From Nephrocerus scutellatus (Eukaryota; Arthropoda; Insecta; Diptera; Pipunculidae): a stretch of 64,000 nt of DNA. Position 1 is the stretch's first letter; the number at the start of each line of letters is the position of its first letter. The notes beneath the pieces are model-generated. The model did no database searches. It was not told the origin of the DNA and saw only the letters and a program-made list of their open reading frames with translations. The stretch lies in assembly GCA_947095585.1 (NCBI GenBank), contig OX352763.1:110959908-111023907 (forward strand), written 5' to 3'. Positions 54,860 through 64,000 of this stretch are shown here, piece by piece. The translations under genes were made by a program, and so were the position numbers.

Positions 54860-56990
54860 CCATGTGCACCCCTTCTATCTGCTTCTATCAGATTTTTACT
54901 GACTAAAACCAAGCCCCATTCTGCTGGCCTTTTTACTCCCTGCGGTACAACCAATTAAGGCATTCCTTCACAGGGCAGGTTTATTTCCTCCTTAGCCTAA
55001 AAAATCCCTCTCTTTCATCTGGATGAAGTTTCAGCATTACACTTACTATTACCTCGTTGATCACGTTCCAGGCTTCTTCGGTGCTCACCATTGCTTGAAT
55101 AAGGCCAGCCAGACTGACTCGCTCTCCAAGTAGAACACCAGGCGCCTCCTGTCATTAAACATCCACACTTGGATGTCTGGAATCAACGTATGCGTCCACT
55201 GTTTTTTTGTAGATGCGTCCCATCTACGCTGCCACTCTATTTCGCTACGTTTTCGAATGTCTTTTCTTGTACGCTGACCACCACTGAATTGTTGGTTCGT
55301 GAGGTCTCTCACTTCCCCTGCTACTATTGCCATGATGTAAACTGGCATCCTACATACTATGACACCTGCTGCATCGGTGGAGACCGTCCGGAATGCACAG
55401 CATATTCAGAGCGACGGCAGTCTGTACGCTGCTGTAACTCCTTTCATGTAGCTAGCGCAAGAAGTCACCGGGTGCATTATAGTCACCGCACACATTAACA
55501 TCGAGCCTTTCTAGCAGTTTTCTTCTCAGCTGCTTAGGCCCACCAGTTTTTGACAATATCCTCACAAGAGCTGCTGCTGAACGCGACGCCTTTTCACTGG
55601 AATATTTCAGATGCTCCTTAAAATTTAAAAATTTAACCTGTGATCCTGCAGGACCCCGAGGTATTTTACATGTGGGCTCGATGTGATGGTATGTCCGCCG
55701 ACTCGGATTGTCTCTCTTTCCACCTTTTTCACTACTACTTATCAGTACAGCTTCGGTTTTGTGATCCGCTAGCACTAACCCGGCTTCATGCAGCCAATCT
55801 CTGACATCCCGGATCATTTCATCACATTTTTGCGTTACCTCCACGAGTGTTTTAGCAACAACCACTATGCTATGTCATCAACCGTATCCGACGATTTAAT
55901 TTCTACTCGAGAAGGCCACCTAATTGTTAGAATGCCGCCGTACATAACATTCATAAGTAGCGGTCCAGTACAGAGCCCTGTGGTACTTTGTATTGACTGG
56001 GGCCCTCCTCAAGTTCACATAACAAGGTACTGTCACTGAAGTAGCTTGCAATGATTCAGAGCAGCTAGTCTGGTACATGCACTTTGGTTAAGGAAAGCAA
56101 CGTTTTGTCCCATTTTGCGGAGTTGAAAGCATTTTTGACATCGAGTGTCACCACTGCGCAGTATTTCTTATCCCCGCCTTTCCATCTAGTTCCATAGTAT
56201 CATATACCGCTGCAATTGCATCGATGGTGCTCCTTTTCTTCCCAAAACCATATTGGAATCTTGATAGGTCGCGCGATCCTTCTGTATATCTTTCCAAGCG
56301 GGCGCATATGATTCTTTCTAGCACCAAAAGGTCGATGCGACGACGGGGTATCTGGTGGCTTGTCACCTTTCGGAATGGGTTTGGGCTTTGTTCTACTTCC
56401 TTCTCTACCGGTTTGAGATTCAATTGCTGCGCGGCTGGTTGGTCTACCTTCTTCGCGATGTTTGCGCCAGTAACCTTTCTCGGCGACCTCCTGTTTTTCT
56501 TTGGGTTCGCGGTGTGATCCTGTCAGTTCTCTTTTACGGTCTGTAGCGTGTTTGGAGACAAGCCAAAGCTTTGTTCAGTTATTGTTTTGCCTCTTCCTGC
56601 ATTAAGGCACTCTCCTTTATTGCTTGTTTGTGCAAGTTATCAAGGTCCCTCATCGACTGGTGGCTAGGACGTCTACCGTCAAGCATTTCATTGAGCTTTT
56701 TAAGTTTATGGCCCATTTTAGCCAGAACGTCCCATCTTCCCAGATTGTCAGGCCCTACACTCGCGGTGAGCATCCCTGTGCTTACAGTACTATCTGATCC
56801 AGCAGCCAAGTTAGCCAACGCTGGAACATTACGGTCATTGGATATCGACGGCCGGAAGCCCGCTTGCACACCCCATATAACCGCGGGCACTGCCCTGCAC
56901 TGTAAGTTTTCCTCCTTTGAGAGACTCCATGTGTCATGTGTCATGTTTTATTTAGAGCTTTGAACTCAGACAGCTTTTAAAAGTCGTCTA
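54860..56990 (-). mobile_element. R1-like retrotransposon, internally deleted
   Basis: On the minus strand, ORF1 (56944-56579) is fused through a short basic stretch to RT. RT shows DLLVLERIICARLERYTEGSRDLSRFQYGFGKKRSTIDAIAAVYDTMEL (56350-56190), then VVTLDVKNAF-type remnant, KVHVPDYL-type, GVPQGS..GPLLWN-type, and a frameshifted YADD (VDDIA near 55873). VVVAKTLVEVTQKCDEMIRDVRDWLHEAGLVLADHKTEAVLISS (55865-55735) and KFLNFKEHLKYSSEKASRSAAALVRILSKTGGPKQLRRKLLERL follow. The C-terminal end is WQRRWDASTKKQWTHTLIPDIQVW (55240-55170) and WNVINEVIVSVMLKLHPDE (55070-55015). R1-type elements usually target rRNA genes, but no rRNA flank is visible here. The endonuclease is missing. Confidence 0.88.
56579..56944 (-). 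pseudogene. R1-like ORF1 N-terminal fragment
   Basis: A 121-codon frame. MGHKLKKLNEMLDGRRPSHQSMRDLDNLHKQAIKESALMQEEAKQ at its C-terminal third looks like the coiled-coil, charged region of an R1-type ORF1 protein; the earlier part is low in motifs. Just downstream (56560-56430), a basic Pro/Lys-rich stretch runs into the RT fragment. The CCHC zinc knuckles expected in ORF1 and the whole endonuclease of ORF2 are absent, so a deletion has joined ORF1 to RT. Confidence 0.6.
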
Positions 56991-58724
56991 ACTTACGTCA
57001 ATTTTTTCTAAGGTTCGCTTAAGCGTCGCACTAAAGTTAGTTGCTTAATCTCACATCGTTTACATAATGTACTCGTATATCGTCGTAATTTTTAGCTATC
57101 ACATCATCGTATCCAACTAATAATACATAATTATAACTCTTATGGTAATGATCGTTTGTAGTTTATTGATTGTTTACGCCTTAAGGAATTGACACTGACA
57201 GTAAGCGTTGATTTACTTTCATCTCACTCCCCTCTCTACGAACAAGGGCACATACAACAATTTAATTGAATTAAATCATTCTCACAAAAAAGTTGCGCTT
57301 TTTTGTCGCTGTTTGAAGTTGCCTTTAGCAAGTTGTTTCTTTTGTCTGCGGCATACATTGCCATCTGTCAAGTGTCATGTGTCATGTTTTGTCAAAAGCT
57401 TTGATCTCGGCCGGCGTTGAAAAACGACAAGAGAACATAATTTGTGGCATGTACTGAGATTATGTACAAATGTATTTGGATAACATATAAGTAACCATGT
57501 ATTGTTAGCTTAATAATTGGGTTTGGGGGGAAGAGTCGACAACAAAAAAATAAATGGGTGGGAAAAGTTTTTGTTTTCAAATCACCAAAAGCAATCAATC
57601 AACTCAATCCATCATCCATAATCAACAACTAAAGTATTGACACATAATGAAGAACAAGGTGAGCAACAAGTTATGGTAATTGTTGTAAACATTAATTTCT
57701 TTGAATCATATAATATGTTCCTTATAATTGTATACATGTACAACTACATACATTTTAGGACTGCGTCAAGGATTTCAACACCACACTGTTTATGAACTAT
57801 CTGAGTATGTGCTAGCTTTAAGATTTTGAATCCTTTAATTCGTTTGCATGAATGGCAAAGCTTCTTTTGTCCCCTTTTCTGCTCTTTGACACGATTTTGT
57901 ATTTATCATGGTCTTAATTTTTAAGGACTCGATTTTTCGCTTTTGTATATTCATTTCCATAGCACAGCTAATTGCATTTTCTTTATGTTTCTAAGGAAGC
58001 CACATCTGAGTGCCACTTTGGCTCAGTGGCTTGATGCACTTTTAATCCATTATACCATTCTATGTTGAACTATTGTTTTAAAGCTCATATGCATTTCAGA
58101 ATTGTTGTTTATTTACGAAAATAAGGAGCTTTTTTTTATTTCGTGTTTTTTCTCCTTTTTTTATGCCAAATTGTAATTTTAATTTGACTTGAAAATTTAA
58201 TCTTCGTTAACTTTTTTTGATTTTTTAAGTTTAAACAAATTTGTATGCCTTTTCTGTACAATTTTGTATTACCTAAAATGTTGTCTGTCTGATTTGGTGT
58301 TTCTTCCTTATAATAAACCATAGGTAGTTCTCTGCTCATGGTGTGCAGGAGAGTTACAGAAATATCGTATGGAGTCCATGAATAATTCACTTGGTGTACA
58401 TTCTTATAATTACACCAATGATCAGCAATGAAAGCAGTGGTATGGATAGAAAGGATCCTAAGCTTATTGCTATGAGAGAGTCCACATGTTCACTTACTTA
58501 CTTTCTCCATACGTTTTTCCTGGTTCCTTCTTAATGTTTTCCTTAATGTCAATCTCATCAACTTTTGTTTACGGTCTTACACCATAAACACAAATGTATA
58601 ATCGACCCTAATCTTTTTCAGGAATAATTCTGTCAAAGAATGTCTGTCGAAGGAAAGAAACGGCTGTAATTAGACTTCTAGGATTAGAGAGGAATGCTTT
58701 CGGTTTTATTGTGGAAACCCGTTA
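56991..58724. other. No recognisable gene
   Basis: AT-rich spacer. 57300-57430 shares GTTGTTTCTTTTRTCTG and GTCAARTGTYATGTGTCATG with 54755-54835, and GTGTCATGTGTCATGTTTT with 56930-56950. ATGAAGAACAAG/GTGAGC at 57648-57665 could be a short first coding exon and donor. TTTGGCTCAGTGGCTTGATGC at 58017 resembles a SINE A box, without a B box. Confidence 0.35.
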
Positions 58725-59665
58725 AAATTTGAAACGAGCCAGAAACGATTACAATGTCCATCTTCGGCGAGTCAAATTCGCCTACGATCAAAAATTAAGG
58801 CAAAAACTACTACAATGTCCCAAAATGTAATAAAAGTTTTAGTCATTCGTGAAAAAAAGACAAAAATACAGCCAATACAACGATTCAAACGCTCATTTAT
58901 AATGACATTCCACTTGTCACTTGTAAGGACAAGGCCAATCTGTTTGCTGCGCATTTTGCAGCTAGCTCCACGCTTCCAGATTGTGCATTACTGCCGACTG
59001 CACCTCCAGGCATTGACAATGGGACAGATTTACATTTATACTCGTGCAGTTGCTAGAATTTTAAACTATCTCAATACTCACAAATGGTATTTCCCCATTA
59101 GTTCTGAAGAGAGCTAGCGTTACCATTGCGTTAGCTTTTCCATCTATCCTATTCTTTTGGACTCTTCCAGAGAAATTTGAAAAAAAAGCCTTTGTTCAGC
59201 TCATACCCAAAAAAGGCGAGCCGCCGTCTCCTTCTTCGTACCGACCCGTAGCATTTACATACATTCTTTCGAAGGTCATTGAAACGCTAATTAATTTTCA
59301 GCTCATGAAAAATCTTGAAACTAACGAAATCCTTAGTGACCGGCAGTACGGATTTCGTGGGAAACGTTCTACTGGTGATTTGATATGGTATGTGTCACAG
59401 AGGAACCCAGTCTTTGCATCAAGCTGTTAATATTTCCAAGGCATTTGACAGAGTTTGGCTTTAAGCTCTTTTGTCAAAAATTCGTGTTTATGAAGTCGAT
59501 GAACAACGGCTTCATTGGATTAGAAGCTATCTTTTGGAAAGCTCAATTCAAGTTGGCTTGGTTTCAAGTCTAAAATACATCACATATTTGCTGGCGTTCC
59601 ACAGGGCTCTGTTTTGTCCCTGACTCTCTTTCTCATTTTTATTAATGATCTCTTGTCGATTATTT
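58725..59665 (+). mobile_element. CR1/Jockey-like element, copy 3
   Basis: Linker: RARNDYNVHLRRVKFAYDQKLRQKLLQCP (58735-58820), KRQKYSQY, then NDIPLVTCKDKANLFAAHFAASSTLPDCALLP (58900-58995). RT: SREI.KKAFVQLIPKKGEPPSPSSYRPVAFTYILSKVIETLINFQLMKNLETNEILSDRQYGFRGKRSTGDLIW (59170-59390). A frameshifted NISKAFDRVW region follows near 59425-59460, then HIFAGVPQGSVLSLTLFLIFINDLLSI (59581-59660). It stops right after INDLL, so the YADD box is cut off by the next fragment. Same family as 22955-24440. Dead. Confidence 0.85.
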
Positions 59666-60290
59666 TAAGGTATGTAGGTAGATTGGCCATTCTCGCCAAC
59701 TTGGCGAGGTCCTCAAATAGCGCTTTAGTGCGCCGTTTAGATACCACAGCCGTCAGGAGATCTAATAGAAAGAAAGATGATTGTGTATACTTATGTCCAA
59801 CCTGTAGCATTGAGGTACGATATCAGATCAGTGATGACTTACTTCGAAAGCTTCTTCAAGTCAGAAAAGAAGGGATTACTCAGTTTAGGAAAACGGAGAG
59901 CCGCAAGTGCGGCAAAATTGCAAAGAAAATGAATGAGAGTTTCCTTCTCATTCACATCCAAGCAGCTTTCGCAAAAGGTATTGTGAGGGATTCCCAGTTT
60001 GGCTGCGGGACTGCCCACCGGCCAGTGACCCGTGATTATGGCAACAACTCCGGAAATATCTTTCCGAGATGTGGAGATCAGCTCGGTGGATTTGTTTTTA
60101 TTATAGGAAGCCAATTACTTCACCTGTGCTTTGGTGGTAAGAAAGGAAAGAAAAGAACACGTTCCCTGACGGAACTCAAAGGACAGTGTGACTCGTTTTT
60201 CCTTCTTTTCCTTAACGCCCACGCTGTGCCAAGCATTGAGCTGAGCACTATATGGGTGCGAACCCCTTTACACGTGCGCCACTTATAAAA
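59665..60290 (-). mobile_element. LOA/I-like C-terminal fragment
   Basis: On the minus strand 60114-59839 reads TELISTSRKDISGVVAIITGHWPVGSPAAKLGIPHNTFCESCLDVNEKETLIHFLCNFAALAALRFPKL. This is the ITGHC......C..C....E...H.LC.CPAL motif that closes RNase H-bearing I, LOA and Jockey-type ORF2 proteins (GHC is GHW here, CPAL is NFAAL). DLAKLARMANLPTYLK follows at 59740-59665. The 224-codon plus-strand frame (59614-60288) across this junction is an accident, joining a CR1-like RT end to antisense sequence. Confidence 0.8.
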
Positions 60291-60504
60291 AAAGCTTCAG
60301 AATATGTTTGAAAAAAGTTTAGTAGCTGGACGGCATGTAAACCGGTCTCATACCGGGGATGGAGACCATTTTTGGAATTATAAATGTAGTCGTGACAATT
60401 AAATCTAAGGAAATAAAGCTACGCTTGAGCATGTTAGACAACATTACGGACGTCAAGTCAAGAAGAGAATTTGACTTAGTTGCCAGGAAGATTCCGCTAG
60501 TAAG

Positions 60505-61040
60505 CATAACATGGTCCCACAATTCAGATAGTGAAGCGCGAATTCAAAAGTAGTGCAATTCGTAAATTAGCTCAAGTCAATTGAAGCAGCCGCTAACAGC
60601 AAGGAACCACAATTTAAACCAAATAAAGCCTAGTTAAGTATGTCAAGACTTTTCAAAACTAATCATAACATCCAATTTGCTGGTCGAACCAGTACTTATA
60701 CATATGGAACCGTGACTTGAGTGCTTAGCAAAAAACTGCGTTCAAAAGAAAAGTCTTACGGAGAATTGTTGGTTCCGTATGTGACGAAGTGGATTCCGAA
60801 TATTCTACAATAACGAGATCTACGAGCGTTACTTCTTACCGCGATTTTCACATCTTGAAAAGAACCAAGCTTGGTAAGCTTTGGTGGGCTCGCACCAAAG
60901 CGACTAGGATCCTGTTCGGTAGGAGACGACAGCATGGCAGGCTAAGCCAGGCTTAAACCAAATATAGGGATGCCAAACTGGGTGACATCAACTCAAAATC
61001 GGTAACGGTGAAGAGATTTTTTGCGAGAGGTCAGCACCAG
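60505..61040 (+). mobile_element. RTE-like family B C-terminal fragment
   Basis: Matches 20500-21050 of the long copy: ACATGGTCCCACAATTCAGATAGTGAAGCGCGAATTC, AACAGCAAGGAACCACAATT, AAGTCTTACGGAGAATTGTTGG, GGTGGGCTCGC, GGGTGACATCAACTCAAAATCGGTAACGGTGAAGAGATTTTTTGCGAGAGG. Heavily mutated. It ends where an oppositely oriented family B endonuclease begins. Confidence 0.75.
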
Positions 61041-61044
61041 GTAG

Positions 61045-61445
61045 AGGAACATCTCAGCTCCAGGACTTACTCTCCCTGCATTTAGGGGCGAGTCCTGTCG
61101 CTTGATCGTAGTTGTTTCTGGTCTCTTCGTTGCGGAGAGCAGCCATGTTGACTCGCATCTTATTCGCGGATGTAGTCTATTGTGATGATGCAATCCGCGC
61201 TCGGAGCACCATACCAACAAGATGTTGGTCCGAGTCGACGTTGGCACCTCGGTACGTTCGTAACGTCATCAGGTTCGGGTTGTGGCGCCAGTCTATCAAC
61301 ACGTGGTCTATCTGGTTGCGAGTGGCCGCATCAGGAGAGGAGATAACCAGGTGGCTTTGTGGATATTTTACGCGCAAACCATGTACTTGCAACTACCAAA
61401 TTATTGCTTGTTGCCATCTCATTTTTTGGGTCACCATTTATTTGT
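61045..61445 (-). mobile_element. RTE-like family B endonuclease fragment
   Basis: On the minus strand 61392-61177 reads DAATRNQIDHVLIDWRHNPNLMTLRTYRGANVDSDQHLVGMVLRARIASSQ, the C-terminal part of the endonuclease (NQIDH and SDQH; family SDHH/SDHY). It continues into ATKRPETTTIKRQDSPLNAGRVSPG. Matches 19020-19320 of the long copy. It faces the plus-strand C-terminal piece tail-to-tail at about 61040, so the two cannot be one simple insertion. Confidence 0.8.
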
Positions 61446-61544
61446 ATCCCCAGGCACATTTAGAAAAACTTAGCCGGGAGTCAACCAGGTAAATAGGGGG
61501 AAAGTTGGAAACATCGTAGTTTTAATGTGAAATTGCAATAATCT

Positions 61545-62500
61545 GCTACTTAATAGGATTCAATTTCAAACCAAAACAAGAAGACCATTCGGTAATGGCT
61601 GTCAAATCTTCATTTAAACGACCAACAAGATCTTCTTTAAGGCCTATTGGCCTCGAAAAGTAAATTTGAACGTCATTGGCATAAAGGTGAAAGTTGCAGT
61701 CTTTAAGAACCCCTGTTAAGTCTTTTATATAAATACAGAATACAACAGGTCCCAAAATAGAGCCTTGTGGCACACCGGAGACTCAACCTCAAGCAAAGAA
61801 TAGTCTCCTAATAACATAATTGCCGTTGTGTGATTGTTTGTCTGTATGGATTAATGCTTTTATGTCGCCTCATCCCGCCTACACCACTATATGTATCGAA
61901 GCCATATTTACACCATATGATCGTTTGGTGCTCCTATAAGTTTTTTTTTTGACCCGTTAGGTGGCGCTGTAGTCGACATATTTACGAAAATTTGTGTTTA
62001 TGGTTGGATTTGGTTCATATTCACACCATATGTTCGTTTGGTGCTCCGATAAGTTTATATTATTTTTGGACCCGTTAGGTGGCGCTGGAGTCGACATATT
62101 TACGAAAATTTGTGTTTATGGTTGAATTTGGTTCATATTCACAACATATGTTCGTTTGATGCTCCGATGAAAAATGGTGAAATGGTACAAAATGGTCGTT
62201 TTTGACGGGTACTCACTAGTAATAGCATAATCGTCAAACGAATTTCTAAAGTCATCCCTCTATTTTACAACCATGATAAGGCCGGAAGCCAGATTGCAAC
62301 GGAGACAAAAAGTTGTGAGCACCAATATAGGATATGACCTTTTTTTTTATTAGTTTTTCAAAATTTATTAAAACGCACGATAGGATAGGATAGGTCGGAA
62401 GTCGCCAGAATTAGAAGCATTTGCTTTTTTAGCTACTGGAATTATATCCAAGTACATGGACACGATGAAGTTGTAATGCAAAAGTTTAGGATACATAAAA
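61545..62500 (-). mobile_element. CR1/Jockey-like RT, split by tandem repeat
   Basis: On the minus strand, 62500-62230 gives SMYLDIIPVAKKANASNSGDFRPI, then HNFLSPLQSGFRP (the finger region). After an interruption, 61773-61546 gives SGVPQGSILGPVVFCIYIKDLTGVLKDCNFHLYANDVQIYFSRPIGLKEDLVGRLNEDLTAITEWSSCFGLKLNPIK. The catalytic box is YAND (61683-61672) instead of YADD. It is a different subfamily from the other CR1-like copies, and the first-Asp block is missing. The gap holds the 113-118-bp tandem repeat. Confidence 0.8.
61890..62185 (+). repeat. 113-118-bp tandem repeat
   Basis: About 2.5 units with CACCATATG..CGTTTG(G/A)TGCTCC and GACCCGTTAGGTGGCGCTG. ACACCATATG-type landmarks start at 61908, 62021 and 62139, so the periods are 113 and 118. 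It interrupts the CR1-like RT remnant. Confidence 0.88.
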
Positions 62501-62559
62501 GGGGGCCATTTTAATAAAACCGTGATTTATAAAGTGGATTAAAAATTGATCACACAGAG

Positions 62560-62705
62560 AATTCGAAAAAGTAACGTGTGATTATATAAAGGCGGATCAT
62601 GGAGTGGGTCTTGAAAGTTCTTGATGGTCAGTTGCGTTGGGGTAGTGTGGTTGGGACAGTGTGGTGGGGGCAACCAGACAACGCTGGATATTTCAGCTAG
62701 TTTGT
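62560..62705 (-). repeat. Interspersed repeat R3, copy 2
   Basis: Reverse complement of the family at 11285-11440. AACAAACTAGCTGAAATATCCAGCG marks its start (about 62705) and the C/A-rich strand follows. Confidence 0.65.
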
Positions 62706-63904
62706 TATACAAAGGGAAATAGTATGAGTAAAAAATAAGGAAAAAACTGCGACTTTTCAAATTTTACTATAAATTGATATATCTACATGTAGGCAATAAC
62801 TTAGGAAACATGTCACGAAACTCTTAATGAAATTAACAAAAACCTCTACACATCAAGAAGAAATCGTAAAGTTTCTAAAGCCCATATCTTAGCACCTTTC
62901 GTTAATATTGCAAACTGACACAATCACCCCAATGTGCTCAAGAAAGTCATCCCATTAAAGCCCACCCAGTCGTCCGATGTGGTCATCAACACACAATAAT
63001 GAGTCAATTAAAAAAGTAATAAGGTAAAATATAATAATAATAGTTTTTTAATAATAGAGTACGTGTTGAATAAATGTATATAGATACTGCACGCTCGCGC
63101 AGCCAACGGAATACAAAAGTATCCCATAAATAATATCTGGTCACCGAGTTGTGCTTGCTGCGATTGTGTGCGTCGGCGTAGCGGCGACAGTGATTGTAGA
63201 TTCAAAGCAAAGCACCGTTATGATTAAATCAATTTTAATCCTCCTTGGCATAGCACGACTTCTTTTTTTTCTGTTCTTCTTCTTCTTCTTCTTCTTTATC
63301 CGCTCATATAGAAGGAGCAACGAATAATTCCAGATGAGTGCGAAGAATTCATTCGCATACATATATGCGAGTAGTGTATGTTATACGAGTATGTAGGTGG
63401 TGGCATGATCTGATATATCCACAAGAAAATCAGATGCTTGGCTTTCGTTTGAATATGAAGCGGAAAGGTGTGACCGCAGTTGAAGAACCTACAATAGCCT
63501 TATCGAAAGCGGCTGAAGTTAAGGAACGAAGGAGTATGCAGCACAAATAAAACCAAAAAAATAAACGAAAGTTGGGGGAAGAAAACGTGATGCACACACA
63601 CAAAGGCAGACAAAACAACAAAAGAAAACAATACAAAGACAAACGGTCAAACTGGGGTCCATGCTCCACAAGAAAAAAACCAGTTCCAGTTTCCAGTGGT
63701 CCTCTTAAGACGATACGCGACACGATAGTCCCATAAATACGTTTACCTCGTGTGCATTGAGTAATCCGCCGACTGCACAACACCAAATATGGAAGCATTT
63801 CCAAACATTCAAATAAGAACGTAAGAGATTTCTGGACTTTTTCATTATCGAACCGACCCACCGAAATTCAAATATAAAGTTGAACGACAGGCTTATCTTG
63901 GAAA
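62706..63904. other. No recognisable gene
   Basis: AT-rich spacer with (TTC)n at 63274-63296. The 143-codon minus frame at 63430-63861 has hydrophobic and aromatic runs (LYCFLLLFCLPLCVC) but no domain I recognise. Sequence around 63860-63905 may be a 5' UTR for the ORF below. Confidence 0.35.
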
Positions 63905-64000
63905 ATGTCGCTCAAACATGCTGTGCCGCTTCGTAATCCTATTGGGGAAGAAGTCGATCTTTTTGAATTATTGCTATTTCCAAAGCAGCATATTATTTCG
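63905..64000 (+). CDS. Possible gene start, runs off edge
   Basis: GGAAAATGTCG gives a fly-like Kozak context (AAAATG). The frame stays open for all 32 codons to the window end: MSLKHAVPLRNPIGEEVDLF and so on. It has ordinary protein composition (charged and hydrophobic residues mixed, no low complexity) and shows no transposon motif. I do not recognise the protein. A 32-codon open run happens often by chance, so this is only a candidate that needs the next kilobase. Confidence 0.25.
   Translation, partial: MSLKHAVPLRNPIGEEVDLFELLLFPKQHIIS

Noticed and set aside
54860..56990. Evidence of an rDNA unit
   Set aside because: R1-type elements normally sit in 28S rRNA genes, but no rRNA sequence flanks this copy; it is a dispersed relic.
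58017..58080. tRNA gene or SINE head
   Set aside because: TTTGGCTCAGTGGCTTGATGC looks like an A box but no B box GGTTCGANTCC follows at the right distance, and no cloverleaf can be drawn.
59614..60288. 224-codon plus-strand ORF as a gene
   Set aside because: Its first 16 codons are the end of a CR1-like RT and the rest is the antisense of a LOA/I-type C-terminal region on the minus strand. It is a junction artefact.
63430..63861. 143-codon minus-strand ORF as a secreted or membrane protein
   Set aside because: Hydrophobic runs come from A/C-rich low-complexity DNA read in reverse; no motif, start context or homologue that I recognise.

Overview
This window looks like intergenic or repeat-rich DNA from an insect, most likely a higher fly with a large, transposon-loaded genome. 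The evidence is low GC, an abundance of insect-type non-LTR retrotransposons (LOA-, R1-, CR1/Jockey- and two RTE-like families), mariner relatives, a Helitron helicase relic, tRNA-derived SINEs and several local satellites. The species cannot be named from the sequence. I found no intact host gene. Almost every long reading frame is a decayed piece of a mobile element, broken by stops, frameshifts and deletions. The only candidate host coding start is an ORF at 63905 that runs off the right edge.

Layout. 1-6.1 kb: plain DNA, then a Helitron Pif1-like helicase C-terminus that runs straight into a CCCTCAAAAGA-type minisatellite, an interspersed repeat (H-repeat), a CR1-like fragment and a second repeat family. 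6.3-9.1 kb: 5'-truncated LOA-like element with RNase H, on the minus strand. 11.3-17.2 kb: a 135/137-bp satellite whose unit contains a piece of retroelement endonuclease, beside the same endonuclease in an RTE-like relic (family A), then a separate family A reverse transcriptase. 18.4-21.1 kb: the best RTE-like family B copy, with endonuclease and RT. 22.7-26.6 kb: a mariner interrupted by a block bounded by GGGAC-N4-GTCCC palindromes and holding a CR1-like element, then a second mariner. 29.3-35.2 kb: SINE, family B tail, LOA-like element and a second 5'-complete family B copy carrying an unexplained insert.

35.5-41.7 kb: Tc1/mariner-type transposase N-terminus, a 1.2-kb G-rich minisatellite, a CR1-like tail and a dimeric satellite. 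43-45.4 kb: LOA-like element fused to a family B tail. 46.8-51.9 kb: heptamer array, hairpins, mariner scrap, two SINEs, family A tail, tandem family B tails and H-repeats. 52.2-57 kb: RNase H scrap, family A RT and tail, and an R1-like element in which ORF1 is joined to RT by deletion. 58.7-62.7 kb: CR1-like, LOA/I-like and RTE-like fragments joined in mixed orientations. 62.7-64 kb: mostly unique DNA.

The elements do not form a pathway. The biological themes are nested insertion, SINEs lying beside RTE-like tails, and repeated conversion of transposon pieces into tandem arrays (three local cases). Family names such as LOA-like and CR1-like come from recognising protein motifs by eye, not from database searches.
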